Made by a program: the position numbers and the translations under genes
Shown here: piece after piece, positions 7,647-15,739 of the stretch
Layout: every line of letters begins with the position of its first letter
How positions within the stretch are numbered: the first letter of the stretch is position 1
NCBI RefSeq assembly: GCF_018860585.1
Contig: NZ_JAHKPR010000020.1
Location: 29,740-93,739, forward strand
Direction: 5' to 3'
DNA length: 64,000 bases
DNA from: Colwellia sp. E2M01
Lineage (GTDB): Bacteria; Pseudomonadota; Gammaproteobacteria; Enterobacterales; Alteromonadaceae
The notes under the pieces: generated by a model
What the model saw: the letters and a program-made list of their open reading frames with translations, nothing else
Database searches by the model: none
What the model was told of the DNA's origin: nothing

Positions 7647-8834
7647 TTAAAGTACTTTAGCAATTGATTGCGCTAAGTAATCAACATTGTCGCTTGAAAT
7701 ACCAGCAAGGCTGATACGGCTAGAGCCAACAATGTAAATACTGTAGTCGTCTTGTAATTGCTGTACTTGCTCAGGGGTTATACCTAAGAAAGAGAACATA
7801 CCGTTTTGTTTAGCAATAAAGCTAAAGTCACGAGTTACACCGTTTTCAGCTATTTTATCAACAAGTAGCTGGCGCATGTCGTTAATGCGGTTACGCATTT
7901 CAGCTAGCTCGCCGTGCCATTGTGTAGTTAATTCGTCAGAGCCTAAAATAGTCTCAACAATTGCTGCACCGTGAGCTGGTGGCATTGAGTAAACAACACG
8001 CACAACAGATAATAATACTGAGCTGATAATGTCTGCAGCAATGGCGCTACGACCAATGATAGAACAAGCACCAATACGCTCACGGTATAAACCGAAGTTT
8101 TTAGAACATGAACTACAAATAATCATTTGCTCAACAGTGTCAGCCATTAAACGTAAACCGTAAGCATCGCTGTCTAAGTCTGTACCAAAACCTTGGTAAG
8201 CCATGTCAACAACAGGCATAAAACCAATTTCTTTAGTTACTTGAGCAACTTGCTGCCATTGCTCTTGGCTTAAGTCCATACCACTTGGGTTATGACAACA
8301 AGCGTGTAATAACACGGCATCATCTTTAGATACTTGTTTTAATGCGTCAAGCATTGCGTCAAAGTCTAAACATTTGTTTTCGTAATCGTAGTAAGGGTAA
8401 GTTTTAACGATTAAACCTGCAGCTTCAAACACACCTTTGTGGTTTGCCCAAGTTGGGTTACTTACCCAAATTGTTGCGCCCGGAGTACATTTTTTAATGA
8501 ATTCGCCCGCAACACGTAAAGCGCCTGTACCACCTGGAGTAGATACTGTTTTAATACGTTTTTCAGCAATAACTTTATGGTCGCCTAAAATAAGGGCTGT
8601 CATTCGGTCATTAAAATCTGCAGAGCCAGCAGAGCCTAAGTAAGCTTTGCTTAATTCGTTATCTACACGAAATTGCTCAGCTGTTTTAACACAAGCTAAA
8701 ACAGGTGTATTACCTAAAGCATCTTTATAAATACCAGCACCAAGATCTATTTTGTTAGGGTTAGTATCTGCTTTAAATTTTACTGACAAACCTAATATAG
8801 GATCTGCCGGCAGTTGCTTTAATTCTGAAAACAT
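7647..8834 (-). CDS. Aspartate/aromatic amino acid aminotransferase
   Basis: A PLP-dependent class I aminotransferase of 395 residues, the usual length of AspC/TyrB. It moves amino groups between aspartate or aromatic amino acids and 2-oxoglutarate in the cytoplasm. The fold-type I marks are visible: STPGGTGAL near residue 98 (phosphate loop), ACCHNPSG near 178-185, VVDMAYQGFG near 208-217 (Asp that pairs with the PLP nitrogen), and the Schiff-base lysine in SSCSKNFGLYRERIG, about K245. The C-terminal SRISLAG holds the substrate-binding arginine. The AspC versus TyrB choice cannot be made by eye. It is followed by its own terminator, and a decayed copy of its 3' end lies at 4874-4977. Confidence 0.92.
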   Translation of the reverse strand: MFSELKQLPADPILGLSVKFKADTNPNKIDLGAGIYKDALGNTPVLACVKTAEQFRVDNELSKAYLGSAGSADFNDRMTALILGDHKVIAEKRIKTVSTPGGTGALRVAGEFIKKCTPGATIWVSNPTWANHKGVFEAAGLIVKTYPYYDYENKCLDFDAMLDALKQVSKDDAVLLHACCHNPSGMDLSQEQWQQVAQVTKEIGFMPVVDMAYQGFGTDLDSDAYGLRLMADTVEQMIICSSCSKNFGLYRERIGACSIIGRSAIAADIISSVLLSVVRVVYSMPPAHGAAIVETILGSDELTTQWHGELAEMRNRINDMRQLLVDKIAENGVTRDFSFIAKQNGMFSFLGITPEQVQQLQDDYSIYIVGSSRISLAGISSDNVDYLAQSIAKVL

Positions 8835-8965
8835 ACGTTTTGCTACCTTTGTTTAAAATTTTATTTGATTCCCATGCGCTAAGGGAAAACTATGAACGAT
8901 AATGGCGGCGATTATACCTTAATTTATGTGAATACCGCAGCTTTTATACGCAAAAAACACACAAA

Positions 8966-8997
8966 AAAAGCATTTATCTATTCGATAAATGCTTTTT
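8966..8997. terminator. Terminator downstream of serA
   Basis: Stem AAAAGCATTTATC with GATAAATGCTTTT around a short loop, with A and T runs on the two sides. It lies 70 bases beyond the serA stop and can serve that reverse-strand gene. Confidence 0.8.
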
Positions 8998-9066
8998 ATA
9001 ATTTAATACTTTTGGGACGTAATTTTTACTTGTGTGTTAAGACGCTTTAACTACTTTTAGCTATTT

Positions 9067-10236
9067 TTAAACCCTGCGAACATGAAACACGTGTTCAACG
9101 CTAGATAGCTTTTCAAGCAACGCTGGCGTTGGCTCTTGTTCAATATCCACAATGGTATAAGCAATGTCATCACGGCTTTTGTTAACCATATCAAGTACGT
9201 TGATATTTAAGTCAGCTAACAGGTTTAAAATAGTGCCTAATACTTTAGGAATATTGTCGTTGGCAAAGGTTAAGCGGTAACCTGTAGTCCGCTCCATAGC
9301 AACAGCAGGGAAGTTGACTGAATTAACAATATTGCCATTATCTAAAAAGTCAATTAATTGGTTGGCACCCATTACTGCACAATTTTCTTCGGCTTCAACG
9401 GTACTTGCACCTAAGTGAGGGAATAACGTTGATTTACCGTGATTAATTAAGCCTTCACTCGGAAAATCTGAAAGGTGCGCACCTAGTTTACCTGAATCTA
9501 ATGCGCTAATAACCGCTGCTTCGTCAACTAGTTCACCACGCGCTAAGTTAATTAACACCATGCCATCTTTCGCGGCTGAAAACGCATCTTCGTTCATCAT
9601 CCCAATAGTTGGCTTGATAGCAGGTACATGTAAAGTTACATAGTCAGAACGCGCTAATAAAGAATTAAGGTTTTCAGCACGGCTAACTTGTGATGATAAT
9701 TGCCAAGCAGCTTCTACGCTTAATGCAGGATCATAACCAATAACTTTCATGCCTAAGCTAATAGCCATGTTGGCAACTTTTGCACCAATTGCGCCTAAAC
9801 CGACAACACCTAAGGTTTTACCGATAAGTTCAGTGCCGCCATATTGCTTTTTACCGGCTTCTACTTTTTTATTTAATTCTGCGGCATCGGTTTCTGAAGC
9901 TAATGTAGCAACATAATCCATACTTTGGGTAATACCACGAGAGCCTAATAATAAACTCGTTAATACTAATTCTTTAACAGCGTTGGCGTTGGCTCCTGGT
10001 GTATTAAAAACAACAATACCTTTTGGCGTATAATCAGAAACAGGAATGTTATTAACACCAGCGCCAGCACGAGCAATGGCAAGTACAGAGCTAGGTAACA
10101 CTTCATTATGCAATTTATGGCTACGTAATAAAATAGCGTCGGGTGTTTCGCAAGCGGCGTCAACTTCGTAATGATTTGCAGGGAATTTATTTAAACCGAC
10201 GGTGGCGATGTTATTGTATGTTCTGATCTTTTTCAT
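9067..10236 (-). CDS. serA: D-3-phosphoglycerate dehydrogenase (short type with ACT domain)
   Basis: The first step of serine synthesis: oxidation of 3-phosphoglycerate to 3-phosphohydroxypyruvate with NAD. The 389-residue protein has a substrate domain, the NAD-binding motif GVVGLGAIGAKVANMA near residue 145, the catalytic Arg in NLARGELVD, the glutamate downstream and the histidine in FPHLGAST. A C-terminal ACT domain (about residues 320-389, ending EHVFHVRRV) suggests feedback control by serine. It lies next to the phosphoserine aminotransferase gene, transcribed the same way, but a terminator at 10394-10427 lies between them, so they may be separate units. The start ATG is clear. Confidence 0.93.
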   Translation of the reverse strand: MKKIRTYNNIATVGLNKFPANHYEVDAACETPDAILLRSHKLHNEVLPSSVLAIARAGAGVNNIPVSDYTPKGIVVFNTPGANANAVKELVLTSLLLGSRGITQSMDYVATLASETDAAELNKKVEAGKKQYGGTELIGKTLGVVGLGAIGAKVANMAISLGMKVIGYDPALSVEAAWQLSSQVSRAENLNSLLARSDYVTLHVPAIKPTIGMMNEDAFSAAKDGMVLINLARGELVDEAAVISALDSGKLGAHLSDFPSEGLINHGKSTLFPHLGASTVEAEENCAVMGANQLIDFLDNGNIVNSVNFPAVAMERTTGYRLTFANDNIPKVLGTILNLLADLNINVLDMVNKSRDDIAYTIVDIEQEPTPALLEKLSSVEHVFHVRRV

Positions 10237-10393
10237 ATAAGTCTCTTTAATTTTTATTGTTGAAATAAATGAAATGAGCCATTTTATAGGTTAACTCGAT
10301 GAATTTATTAGATTGAATTTATTCGATACTTTATACTTCTGTTGTGAGGGGGGCCTTGATAAGGCAGTCTTTATACTTAAAATATTTAGGTAA

Positions 10394-10427
10394 TAAAAAG
10401 CCTGTTATTTCTTCAAATAACAGGCTG
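10394..10427 (-). terminator. Terminator of the phosphoserine aminotransferase gene
   Basis: A perfect 12-base stem, AGCCTGTTATTT with AAATAACAGGCT, loop CTTC, followed on the reverse strand by TTTTTATT. It lies just past the serC stop. Confidence 0.88.
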
Positions 10428-10433
10428 ATATAG

Positions 10434-11549
10434 TTAGGCCGTTGCTTGTTGGTATGCCCAAGTTAGCCATGGCAGTAGTGCAACAAGATCTGATTTTTCA
10501 ACTGTTGCACCACACCAAATACGTAAACCTGCTGGTGCGTCACGATAAGCGCCAATATCAAAAGCAACTTCTTCGCTATCAAGTAATTTAACAATAGTTT
10601 TTACTTGGTCTTCATCCGCTTTTAAGACGAAACAAACGCTGGTATTTGAAGTGATTGCTGGTGTTTTCGCTAAGAAATCAATCCAATCGTTTTCTGCAAC
10701 AAAATCAGCTAATACCTGTAAGTTAGCTTCACTCTTAGCAACTGCGGCAGGTAAACCACCAATTTCATCAACCCAGTTTAAAGCGTCGAGGTAATCTTCA
10801 ACACATAGCATTGAAGGAGTATTAATGGTTGCGCCTTTAAAAATACCGTCGATTAATTTACCGCCTTTGGTTAAACCAAATACTTTTGGCACAGGCCAAG
10901 CTGGCGTGTAAGACTCTAAACGCTCTACTGCACGAGGGCCTAAAATTAACATACCGTGTCCACCTTCGCCGCCAAGTACTTTTTGCCAGCTAAAGGTTGC
11001 GACATCAATTTTGCTCCAATCAAGTTCCATGGCAAAAACAGCACTGGTTGCATCACAAATCGTTAAACCAGTACGGTCATCACTGATCCAATCTGCGTTT
11101 TCAACTTTAACGCCTGACGTTGTACCGTTCCATGTGAAAATAGTATCGTGATCAGGGTTAGCTTTTGAAAAATCAGGTAATTCACCGTAGCCACCTGTAA
11201 AAGTTTGAGCGTCGGCTAATTTTAATTGTTTAGCAACGTCAGTTCCCCAACCAGAGCCAAAAGACTCCCATGCAAAAACATCAACAGGGCGTTCGCCTAA
11301 TAATGACCACATGGCCATTTCCATAGCGCCAGTATCAGAGCCTGGGACAATACCTACTTTATAACCTTCAGGTAAGTTTAATAAACGGATTGTTTCGGTA
11401 ATGGCTTTTTCTAAACGTGCTTTACCTAAGCTACTACGATGTGAGCGACCTAAGCTGTCTGTATTTAAGGCAGCAAGACTATAACCAGGACGCTTTGTAC
11501 ATGGGCCTGAAGAGAAGTTAGGGTTAGCTGGTTTAGTATTCGGTTTCAT
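10434..11549 (-). CDS. serC: Phosphoserine aminotransferase (Methanosarcina/alphaproteobacterial type)
   Basis: The second step of serine synthesis: glutamate-dependent amination of 3-phosphohydroxypyruvate to O-phosphoserine, with PLP. The 371-residue protein begins [14 protein letters not shown], and contains GRSHRS and [14 protein letters not shown], marks of the divergent SerC group rather than the E. coli form. The PLP lysine is in [14 protein letters not shown], about K190, after [14 protein letters not shown]. It lies upstream of serA and reads the same way, which supports the pathway role. A strong terminator follows. The 510 bases upstream hold no gene but do hold a palindromic repeat. 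Confidence 0.92.
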   Translation of the reverse strand: MKPNTKPANPNFSSGPCTKRPGYSLAALNTDSLGRSHRSSLGKARLEKAITETIRLLNLPEGYKVGIVPGSDTGAMEMAMWSLLGERPVDVFAWESFGSGWGTDVAKQLKLADAQTFTGGYGELPDFSKANPDHDTIFTWNGTTSGVKVENADWISDDRTGLTICDATSAVFAMELDWSKIDVATFSWQKVLGGEGGHGMLILGPRAVERLESYTPAWPVPKVFGLTKGGKLIDGIFKGATINTPSMLCVEDYLDALNWVDEIGGLPAAVAKSEANLQVLADFVAENDWIDFLAKTPAITSNTSVCFVLKADEDQVKTIVKLLDSEEVAFDIGAYRDAPAGLRIWCGATVEKSDLVALLPWLTWAYQQATA

Positions 11550-11689
11550 TAATGTTCCTTGATCATTCGGTCGTTGATGTTGCTTCTAATTAAGGTAAAA
11601 AAGAGCAAAAATATTATTCGCTAAAATACTGCCCTAATTCGCATAAGTATTCAACACTATGATGAGGAATTGAGCGATAAGATGAACTT

Positions 11690-11889
11690 ATATTAATTAA
11701 GTGATCTATTTTAAACGGAGCTAAAGTTATTAAATACAAGGCATTTATTTAATCACTAATTGTTCAGGACAGTTGCACCTGCATTGTCTAATAAGCTGCA
11801 TCCATGCAGCGTTAATTATTAAATAAATAACGCTGTAGTTAGTGGTTTTAGGCCGTATAAATGTTCACTTAGTTTGTGAGGTTGGTATT
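11690..11889. repeat. Palindromic intergenic element, long or interrupted copy
   Basis: The two halves match the 71-base palindromic unit at 49941-50011. The left half holds TTAATTAAGTGATCTATTTTA (20 of 21 bases shared) and the right half, 11846-11889, is about 40 of 45 identical. Between them are 137 extra bases (11714-11850) bounded by the five-base direct repeat TTTTA. The extra part is itself partly palindromic (AATCACTAA with TTAGTGGTT). This is most of what the gene-free 11550-12059 contains. Confidence 0.7.
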
Positions 11890-12059
11890 AATCACATATT
11901 TATAAAAACATTGATTCTGTTGAGTTTTCAAATTAACTATGTCACTTCAATTGATATAAGTGAATTTAAAGGGATTTAAGAAGGAAATGAGCAGAAGGTG
12001 GATTGATGCTTAGTGAGTGACATATTTAAAAATACTGTCACTCACTCGTGATTGCAAGG

Positions 12060-13667
12060 TTACCTTTCGCTTTGAGCAACAATAGCGTCAATGCGCTTTT
12101 GTAGGTGGGCAACTTTTTCTGGTTGCGCTGATGCGAGGTTATTAAGTTCGCTTGGATCGTTGGCCAAATCAAAAAGTTGAGCAGCATTCATCATACCACT
12201 TTCAATATTTTTTCCATTGCGTATCCAGCCGTCGTCATTTTTCGTAGGACTAATGTATTTAAAATTATGCTCACGGATAGACAGTGTGTACGCTTCTTCA
12301 ATTAACTCTGTTCGACCCTTTTGTGAAGCGTTAAACCAAGCTGATAAATGGTTTTGGCTATCAATGGCTTCATCATTGGCTAACGGTAAGTTAAGTAAAT
12401 GAGCTACTGATGCGTAAACATCAATTTGACTCATTAAAGCATTGCTGGTGCCTGGAGATACTTTATTTGGATAGTGCACAATGGTCGGCATGCGTGTACC
12501 TGCTTCATAAGCGCTATACTTTCCGCCACGGTAAGGTCCAGCAGGTTTATGCTCACCTAATAACTGAATTGCCTCGTCATGATAACCGTCGGTTAATACT
12601 GGACCATTATCACTAGTGAAAATAATTAGGGTATTGTTTAATACTCCTTGCGCTTTTAATTGATTAACCACTTGCCCTGTTATCCAATCCATTTGCACGA
12701 TAGCATCGCCACGAACGCCCATTGAACTTTTACCTTTAAACATGTCATTAGGTAAGCGTGGAACGTGAATGTCGTGGAATGAAAAGAATAAGAAAAAAGG
12801 GTTTTCTTTATTTTTAGCAATAAAGTGATTTGCTTTGTTAGTGAAAACAGTATGAAAATCCTCATCAACCCATTCTGCACTTTTACCGCCCGCCATATGG
12901 CCAATGCGGCTAATGCCGTTAATGATGGTTTCATTGTGTTGATCGTCTGCAGCTTGGCGTCTTAAGTCAGGGTTTTCATAACCGGTAGGGCGGTTACCTA
13001 TTTTACCCGTGTAGCTAACGGTTAAAGGATCATTTTTATCAAGATTAAGAACATGATGATTTTCAAGGTAAACGGCTGGAACTCGGTCTCCAGTTGCGGG
13101 TAATAAAAAGCTGTAATCAAAACCTATTTCAAGTGGTCCAGGGGTAACGGCTTCGTTCCAATTAAGTGGTTTACTACCATCGCCTAGACCTAAGTGCCAC
13201 TTACCAACAACGGCTGTTTGGTAGCCCGCTTTTTTTAATAATTTAGGTAATGTCGGTTGTTCTGTACCAATAAGTAAAGGAGCATCACCTTTTAATACTT
13301 CTGCTTTTTTACGAAAAGCATGTTCACCCGTAAGTAACGAATAACGTGAAGGTGTGCAGGTTGCCGCAGAGCTGTGTGCGTCGGTAAAGTTAATACCATT
13401 ATGTGCCAAGGCGTCGATATTTGGAGTTGAAACACCTTTAGCGCCATTAACACCAATATCGCCAAAACCTAAATCATCAACATAAAATATAACGATATTA
13501 GGTTTGTCGGTATTGTTAGTTGTAACCTTGACAGGTGATACCGATGTACTTTCTTTGTCATTATCTGACGTAGTATTACAGCCGACCAATGCGAATAAAC
13601 TCAAAGGTACTAAAATATTTTTAGGGTTTATGAAGCAGCTGAAGACGTATTTTATTGTTTTTATCAT
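12060..13667 (-). CDS. Sulfatase, arylsulfatase-type lipoprotein
   Basis: A 535-residue sulfatase that hydrolyses sulfate esters, probably of marine polysaccharides. The N terminus has a lipobox LFALVGC with Cys30 as the lipidated residue, so it is anchored in the cell envelope. The family motif CTPSRYSLLTG lies at residues 104-114; C104 would be converted to formylglycine. The metal-binding pair is in FYVDDLGFGD (D64, D65), with GKWHLGLG near residue 156 and FTSDNGPV near 340. No maturation enzyme is in the window. It is followed by no close neighbour and appears to be a single gene. The ATG is preceded by AAGGAAT. The exact glycan target is unknown. Confidence 0.92.
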   Translation of the reverse strand: MIKTIKYVFSCFINPKNILVPLSLFALVGCNTTSDNDKESTSVSPVKVTTNNTDKPNIVIFYVDDLGFGDIGVNGAKGVSTPNIDALAHNGINFTDAHSSAATCTPSRYSLLTGEHAFRKKAEVLKGDAPLLIGTEQPTLPKLLKKAGYQTAVVGKWHLGLGDGSKPLNWNEAVTPGPLEIGFDYSFLLPATGDRVPAVYLENHHVLNLDKNDPLTVSYTGKIGNRPTGYENPDLRRQAADDQHNETIINGISRIGHMAGGKSAEWVDEDFHTVFTNKANHFIAKNKENPFFLFFSFHDIHVPRLPNDMFKGKSSMGVRGDAIVQMDWITGQVVNQLKAQGVLNNTLIIFTSDNGPVLTDGYHDEAIQLLGEHKPAGPYRGGKYSAYEAGTRMPTIVHYPNKVSPGTSNALMSQIDVYASVAHLLNLPLANDEAIDSQNHLSAWFNASQKGRTELIEEAYTLSIREHNFKYISPTKNDDGWIRNGKNIESGMMNAAQLFDLANDPSELNNLASAQPEKVAHLQKRIDAIVAQSER

Positions 13668-13689
13668 AGTTAATTCCTTGAAATTTATT

Positions 13690-13746
13690 TATACCCGTTA
13701 TCATTTAAGATGCATGTTTCAGAGCACTTTGAATAACGGGGATATA
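13690..13746. repeat. Short palindromic unit related to the element at the right edge
   Basis: It begins TATACCCGTTAT and ends ATAACGGGGATATA, inverted ends of a 57-base unit, and contains TTAAGATGCATG, close to the TTGAAGATGCAGG of the element at 63736. The rest of 13747-14191 is AT-rich, with a probable promoter and operator for the next gene pair. Confidence 0.6.
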
Positions 13747-14110
13747 TCCTACCCCAAATCAATATGTTCTTATATAGGGCATCCTATATAAAGGGCTTAA
13801 AGTAAGGTTACTTTATTAAACGAACTTTTGATTAAGATTATTAATAACACCAGGCCATTTTGAATCTGTAGCGCCTTGTTCGTATTATCACAAAGCGTTA
13901 ATCCTAAACTAATCATTAACGCTAGTGCTAATCTTTTTTTGTTTCATTTGATTACATTTAATTAGTATTTTTTAGTATATAGATGAGGTGACTTCGCTAA
14001 AGCAAAGCTACTACTCAGCAAGTATTAAGATTTGGAAAGAACTTTAAAGAGGTTATTGGTTGTTAATTAATATTGAGCAAATATATGAACTTGGTATCTA
14101 TTGCTTATTT

Positions 14111-14127
14111 GTATATAATATATATAC
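14111..14127. promoter_or_regulatory. Candidate operator of the ParD-like/map unit
   Basis: A perfect dyad, GTATATA-ATA-TATATAC, 64 bases before the ParD-like start, overlapping a likely -10 region (TATAAT). Antitoxins of this type often repress their own promoter; binding here is inferred. Confidence 0.4.
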
Positions 14128-14191
14128 GATTTATATATGTTTCGTTTCTTAAACATTTGTTCTGTTATCAATGAAAGTAGTGGATTAGGTT

Positions 14192-14398
14192 ATGGGTATA
14201 GTAAAAATTTCAGAGTCATTACACGAAGAAATTAGAAAATCGAGTAGTGTTATGTCGCGCTCTATTAATTCTCAAGCAGAGTTTTGGATCAAAGTGGGAA
14301 TGCTCGCTGAGTGCAACCCTACTTTGTCATTTCATGAGATCATGAAAAAAGAGCTATTAAAACAAGAACAGACAATAGCGGAGAGTTTTTATGAGTGA
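14192..14398 (+). CDS. ParD-like antitoxin-family protein
   Basis: A 68-residue protein resembling the ParD-like family (ribbon-helix-helix type): MGIVKISESLHEEIRKSS followed by SRSINSQAEFWIKVGMLAE and a short charged tail. Such proteins bind DNA as dimers. No ParE toxin gene follows. Instead the frame overlaps the start of a methionine aminopeptidase gene by eight bases, an arrangement I recall from other gammaproteobacteria, so the pair is probably one coupled unit. A dyad at 14111-14127 is a likely binding site. Whether it is an antitoxin or just a regulator of map is open. Confidence 0.8.
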   Translation: MGIVKISESLHEEIRKSSSVMSRSINSQAEFWIKVGMLAECNPTLSFHEIMKKELLKQEQTIAESFYE

Positions 14399-15179
14399 TC
14401 ATAGCTTTGAACAGAATAATCCCACCATAAAAACAGAGGCAGAAATCGCGTTGATGCGAGAATCTGGTCAGCTACTTGCGCAAGTATTTGCTATGTTAGA
14501 TGATTTTATTGTTGAGGGAATTACGACCCTAGAAATAGACAGTAAAGTTGAAGACTTTATTACCAATACGTTGCACGCACGTCCAGCGAGTAAAGGTCAA
14601 TACGGTTATAAATTTTCATTAAACTCATCGGTAAATGATGTGGTTTGTCACGGTATTCCTAATACTTATAAATTAAAAGGCAGTGATATTGTTAATATTG
14701 ATATCACCTTAGAAAAAAATGGTTACATTAGTGATTCAAGCAAAATGTATACTTTTAGCAATACCAGCGTATTAGCAAGACGATTAGTGAAAGTAACCTA
14801 CGATGCTATGTGGCAGGGCATTAAATTAGTTAAACCTGGCGCAACCTTAGGTGATATTGGTCATGCCATTCAAAAGTATACTGAAGCAGCAGGTTACTCG
14901 GTAGTACGAGAATATTGTGGTCATGGCATAGGTAAAGAAATGCATGAAGCGCCGCAGGTGCTGCATTATGGTAAGGCGGCAACAGGGCTAAAGCTAAAAG
15001 CAGGAATGACGTTTACCATTGAGCCGATGATCAACCAAGGAAGCTATAAAACCAAACAGAAGAAAGATGGTTGGACAGTGGTTACTCGCGATAAAAAACT
15101 GTCAGCACAGTGGGAGCATACTATTTTAGTAACAAGTACGGGTTTTGAGGTGCTAACTTTGCGCGAAGAAGAGCGTTAG
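14391..15179 (+). CDS. map: Type I methionine aminopeptidase
   Basis: It removes the N-terminal methionine from nascent proteins in the cytoplasm. All five metal ligands of the pita-bread fold are present: D104 (NIDIT), D115 (ISDSSKM), H178 (CGHGIGKEMHEAP), E211 (FTIEPMI) and E242 (QWEHTILV). H87 in VVCHGIPN is the usual substrate histidine. At 262 residues it is a normal full-length type I enzyme with no N-terminal zinc extension. Its start lies eight bases inside the ParD-like gene. As most gammaproteobacteria have another map next to rpsB, this is probably a second, regulated copy; that gene is not in the window to compare. Confidence 0.92.
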   Translation: MSDHSFEQNNPTIKTEAEIALMRESGQLLAQVFAMLDDFIVEGITTLEIDSKVEDFITNTLHARPASKGQYGYKFSLNSSVNDVVCHGIPNTYKLKGSDIVNIDITLEKNGYISDSSKMYTFSNTSVLARRLVKVTYDAMWQGIKLVKPGATLGDIGHAIQKYTEAAGYSVVREYCGHGIGKEMHEAPQVLHYGKAATGLKLKAGMTFTIEPMINQGSYKTKQKKDGWTVVTRDKKLSAQWEHTILVTSTGFEVLTLREEER

Positions 15180-15234
15180 TTTACGGAGTTTAGCTAACTG
15201 AGTTTAGTTTACTGAGTCCAGTTTAATTTGTGCT

Positions 15235-15714
15235 TTAACTATTAGTAGTTCTTCGCTCTTTTTTACCGGTAAACTCATCATATAATGCCGTATGCGTTTT
15301 GTGTGAAAAAGTGTCCTCCCGTTTTGTATATTGTCTAATCCATTCTATCAACATCCCTAAATTAGCATCTTGCGCGGCTTCGCTTTCATATTTGTGCGGC
15401 TCCCAAGGGCGTTTTTTAGCATTGTCTATACAAGCTTCCACAGGTAAATCTAAAAAAATAATGTTATCGGCTTTTGCTGTGAGTAATTGCAGCAAGTCTG
15501 CGTAACAGCCTTCAATAACCCAGCTTTTATGTTTATTAATATAGTCTTCGAGAAAAAACTTGTTGTCTGCAATAGGTGTACGCGTTGGCGGTGAGGTTAC
15601 TTGCCACGCAATAGTGTCTAAATCTAAATGAGCAATATTATTGTCGGTGCTGATTTTTTTAGCTAATGTTGATTTTCCTGAGCCAGAATTGCCGAATATT
15701 AAGGTTTTTGTCAA
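15235..15714 (-). CDS. P-loop kinase, adenylate/shikimate kinase-like
   Basis: A 159-residue P-loop protein with Walker A GNSGSGKST at residues 8-16 near the N terminus, HLDLDTIAW after strand 2, and WVIEGCYADLL and IIFLDLP, the layout of small-molecule kinases related to adenylate kinase and of the FlaR-like group. The C-terminal lid region is basic (KKERR). Substrate is unknown. The start is TTG at 15714, supported by AGGAG six bases upstream. It converges with map and is 25 bases downstream of the MocR gene on the same strand, so the two may be cotranscribed. Confidence 0.75.
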   Translation of the reverse strand: MTKTLIFGNSGSGKSTLAKKISTDNNIAHLDLDTIAWQVTSPPTRTPIADNKFFLEDYINKHKSWVIEGCYADLLQLLTAKADNIIFLDLPVEACIDNAKKRPWEPHKYESEAAQDANLGMLIEWIRQYTKREDTFSHKTHTALYDEFTGKKERRTTNS

Positions 15715-15739
15715 AATTATCTCCTGATTAAGCGAATGG

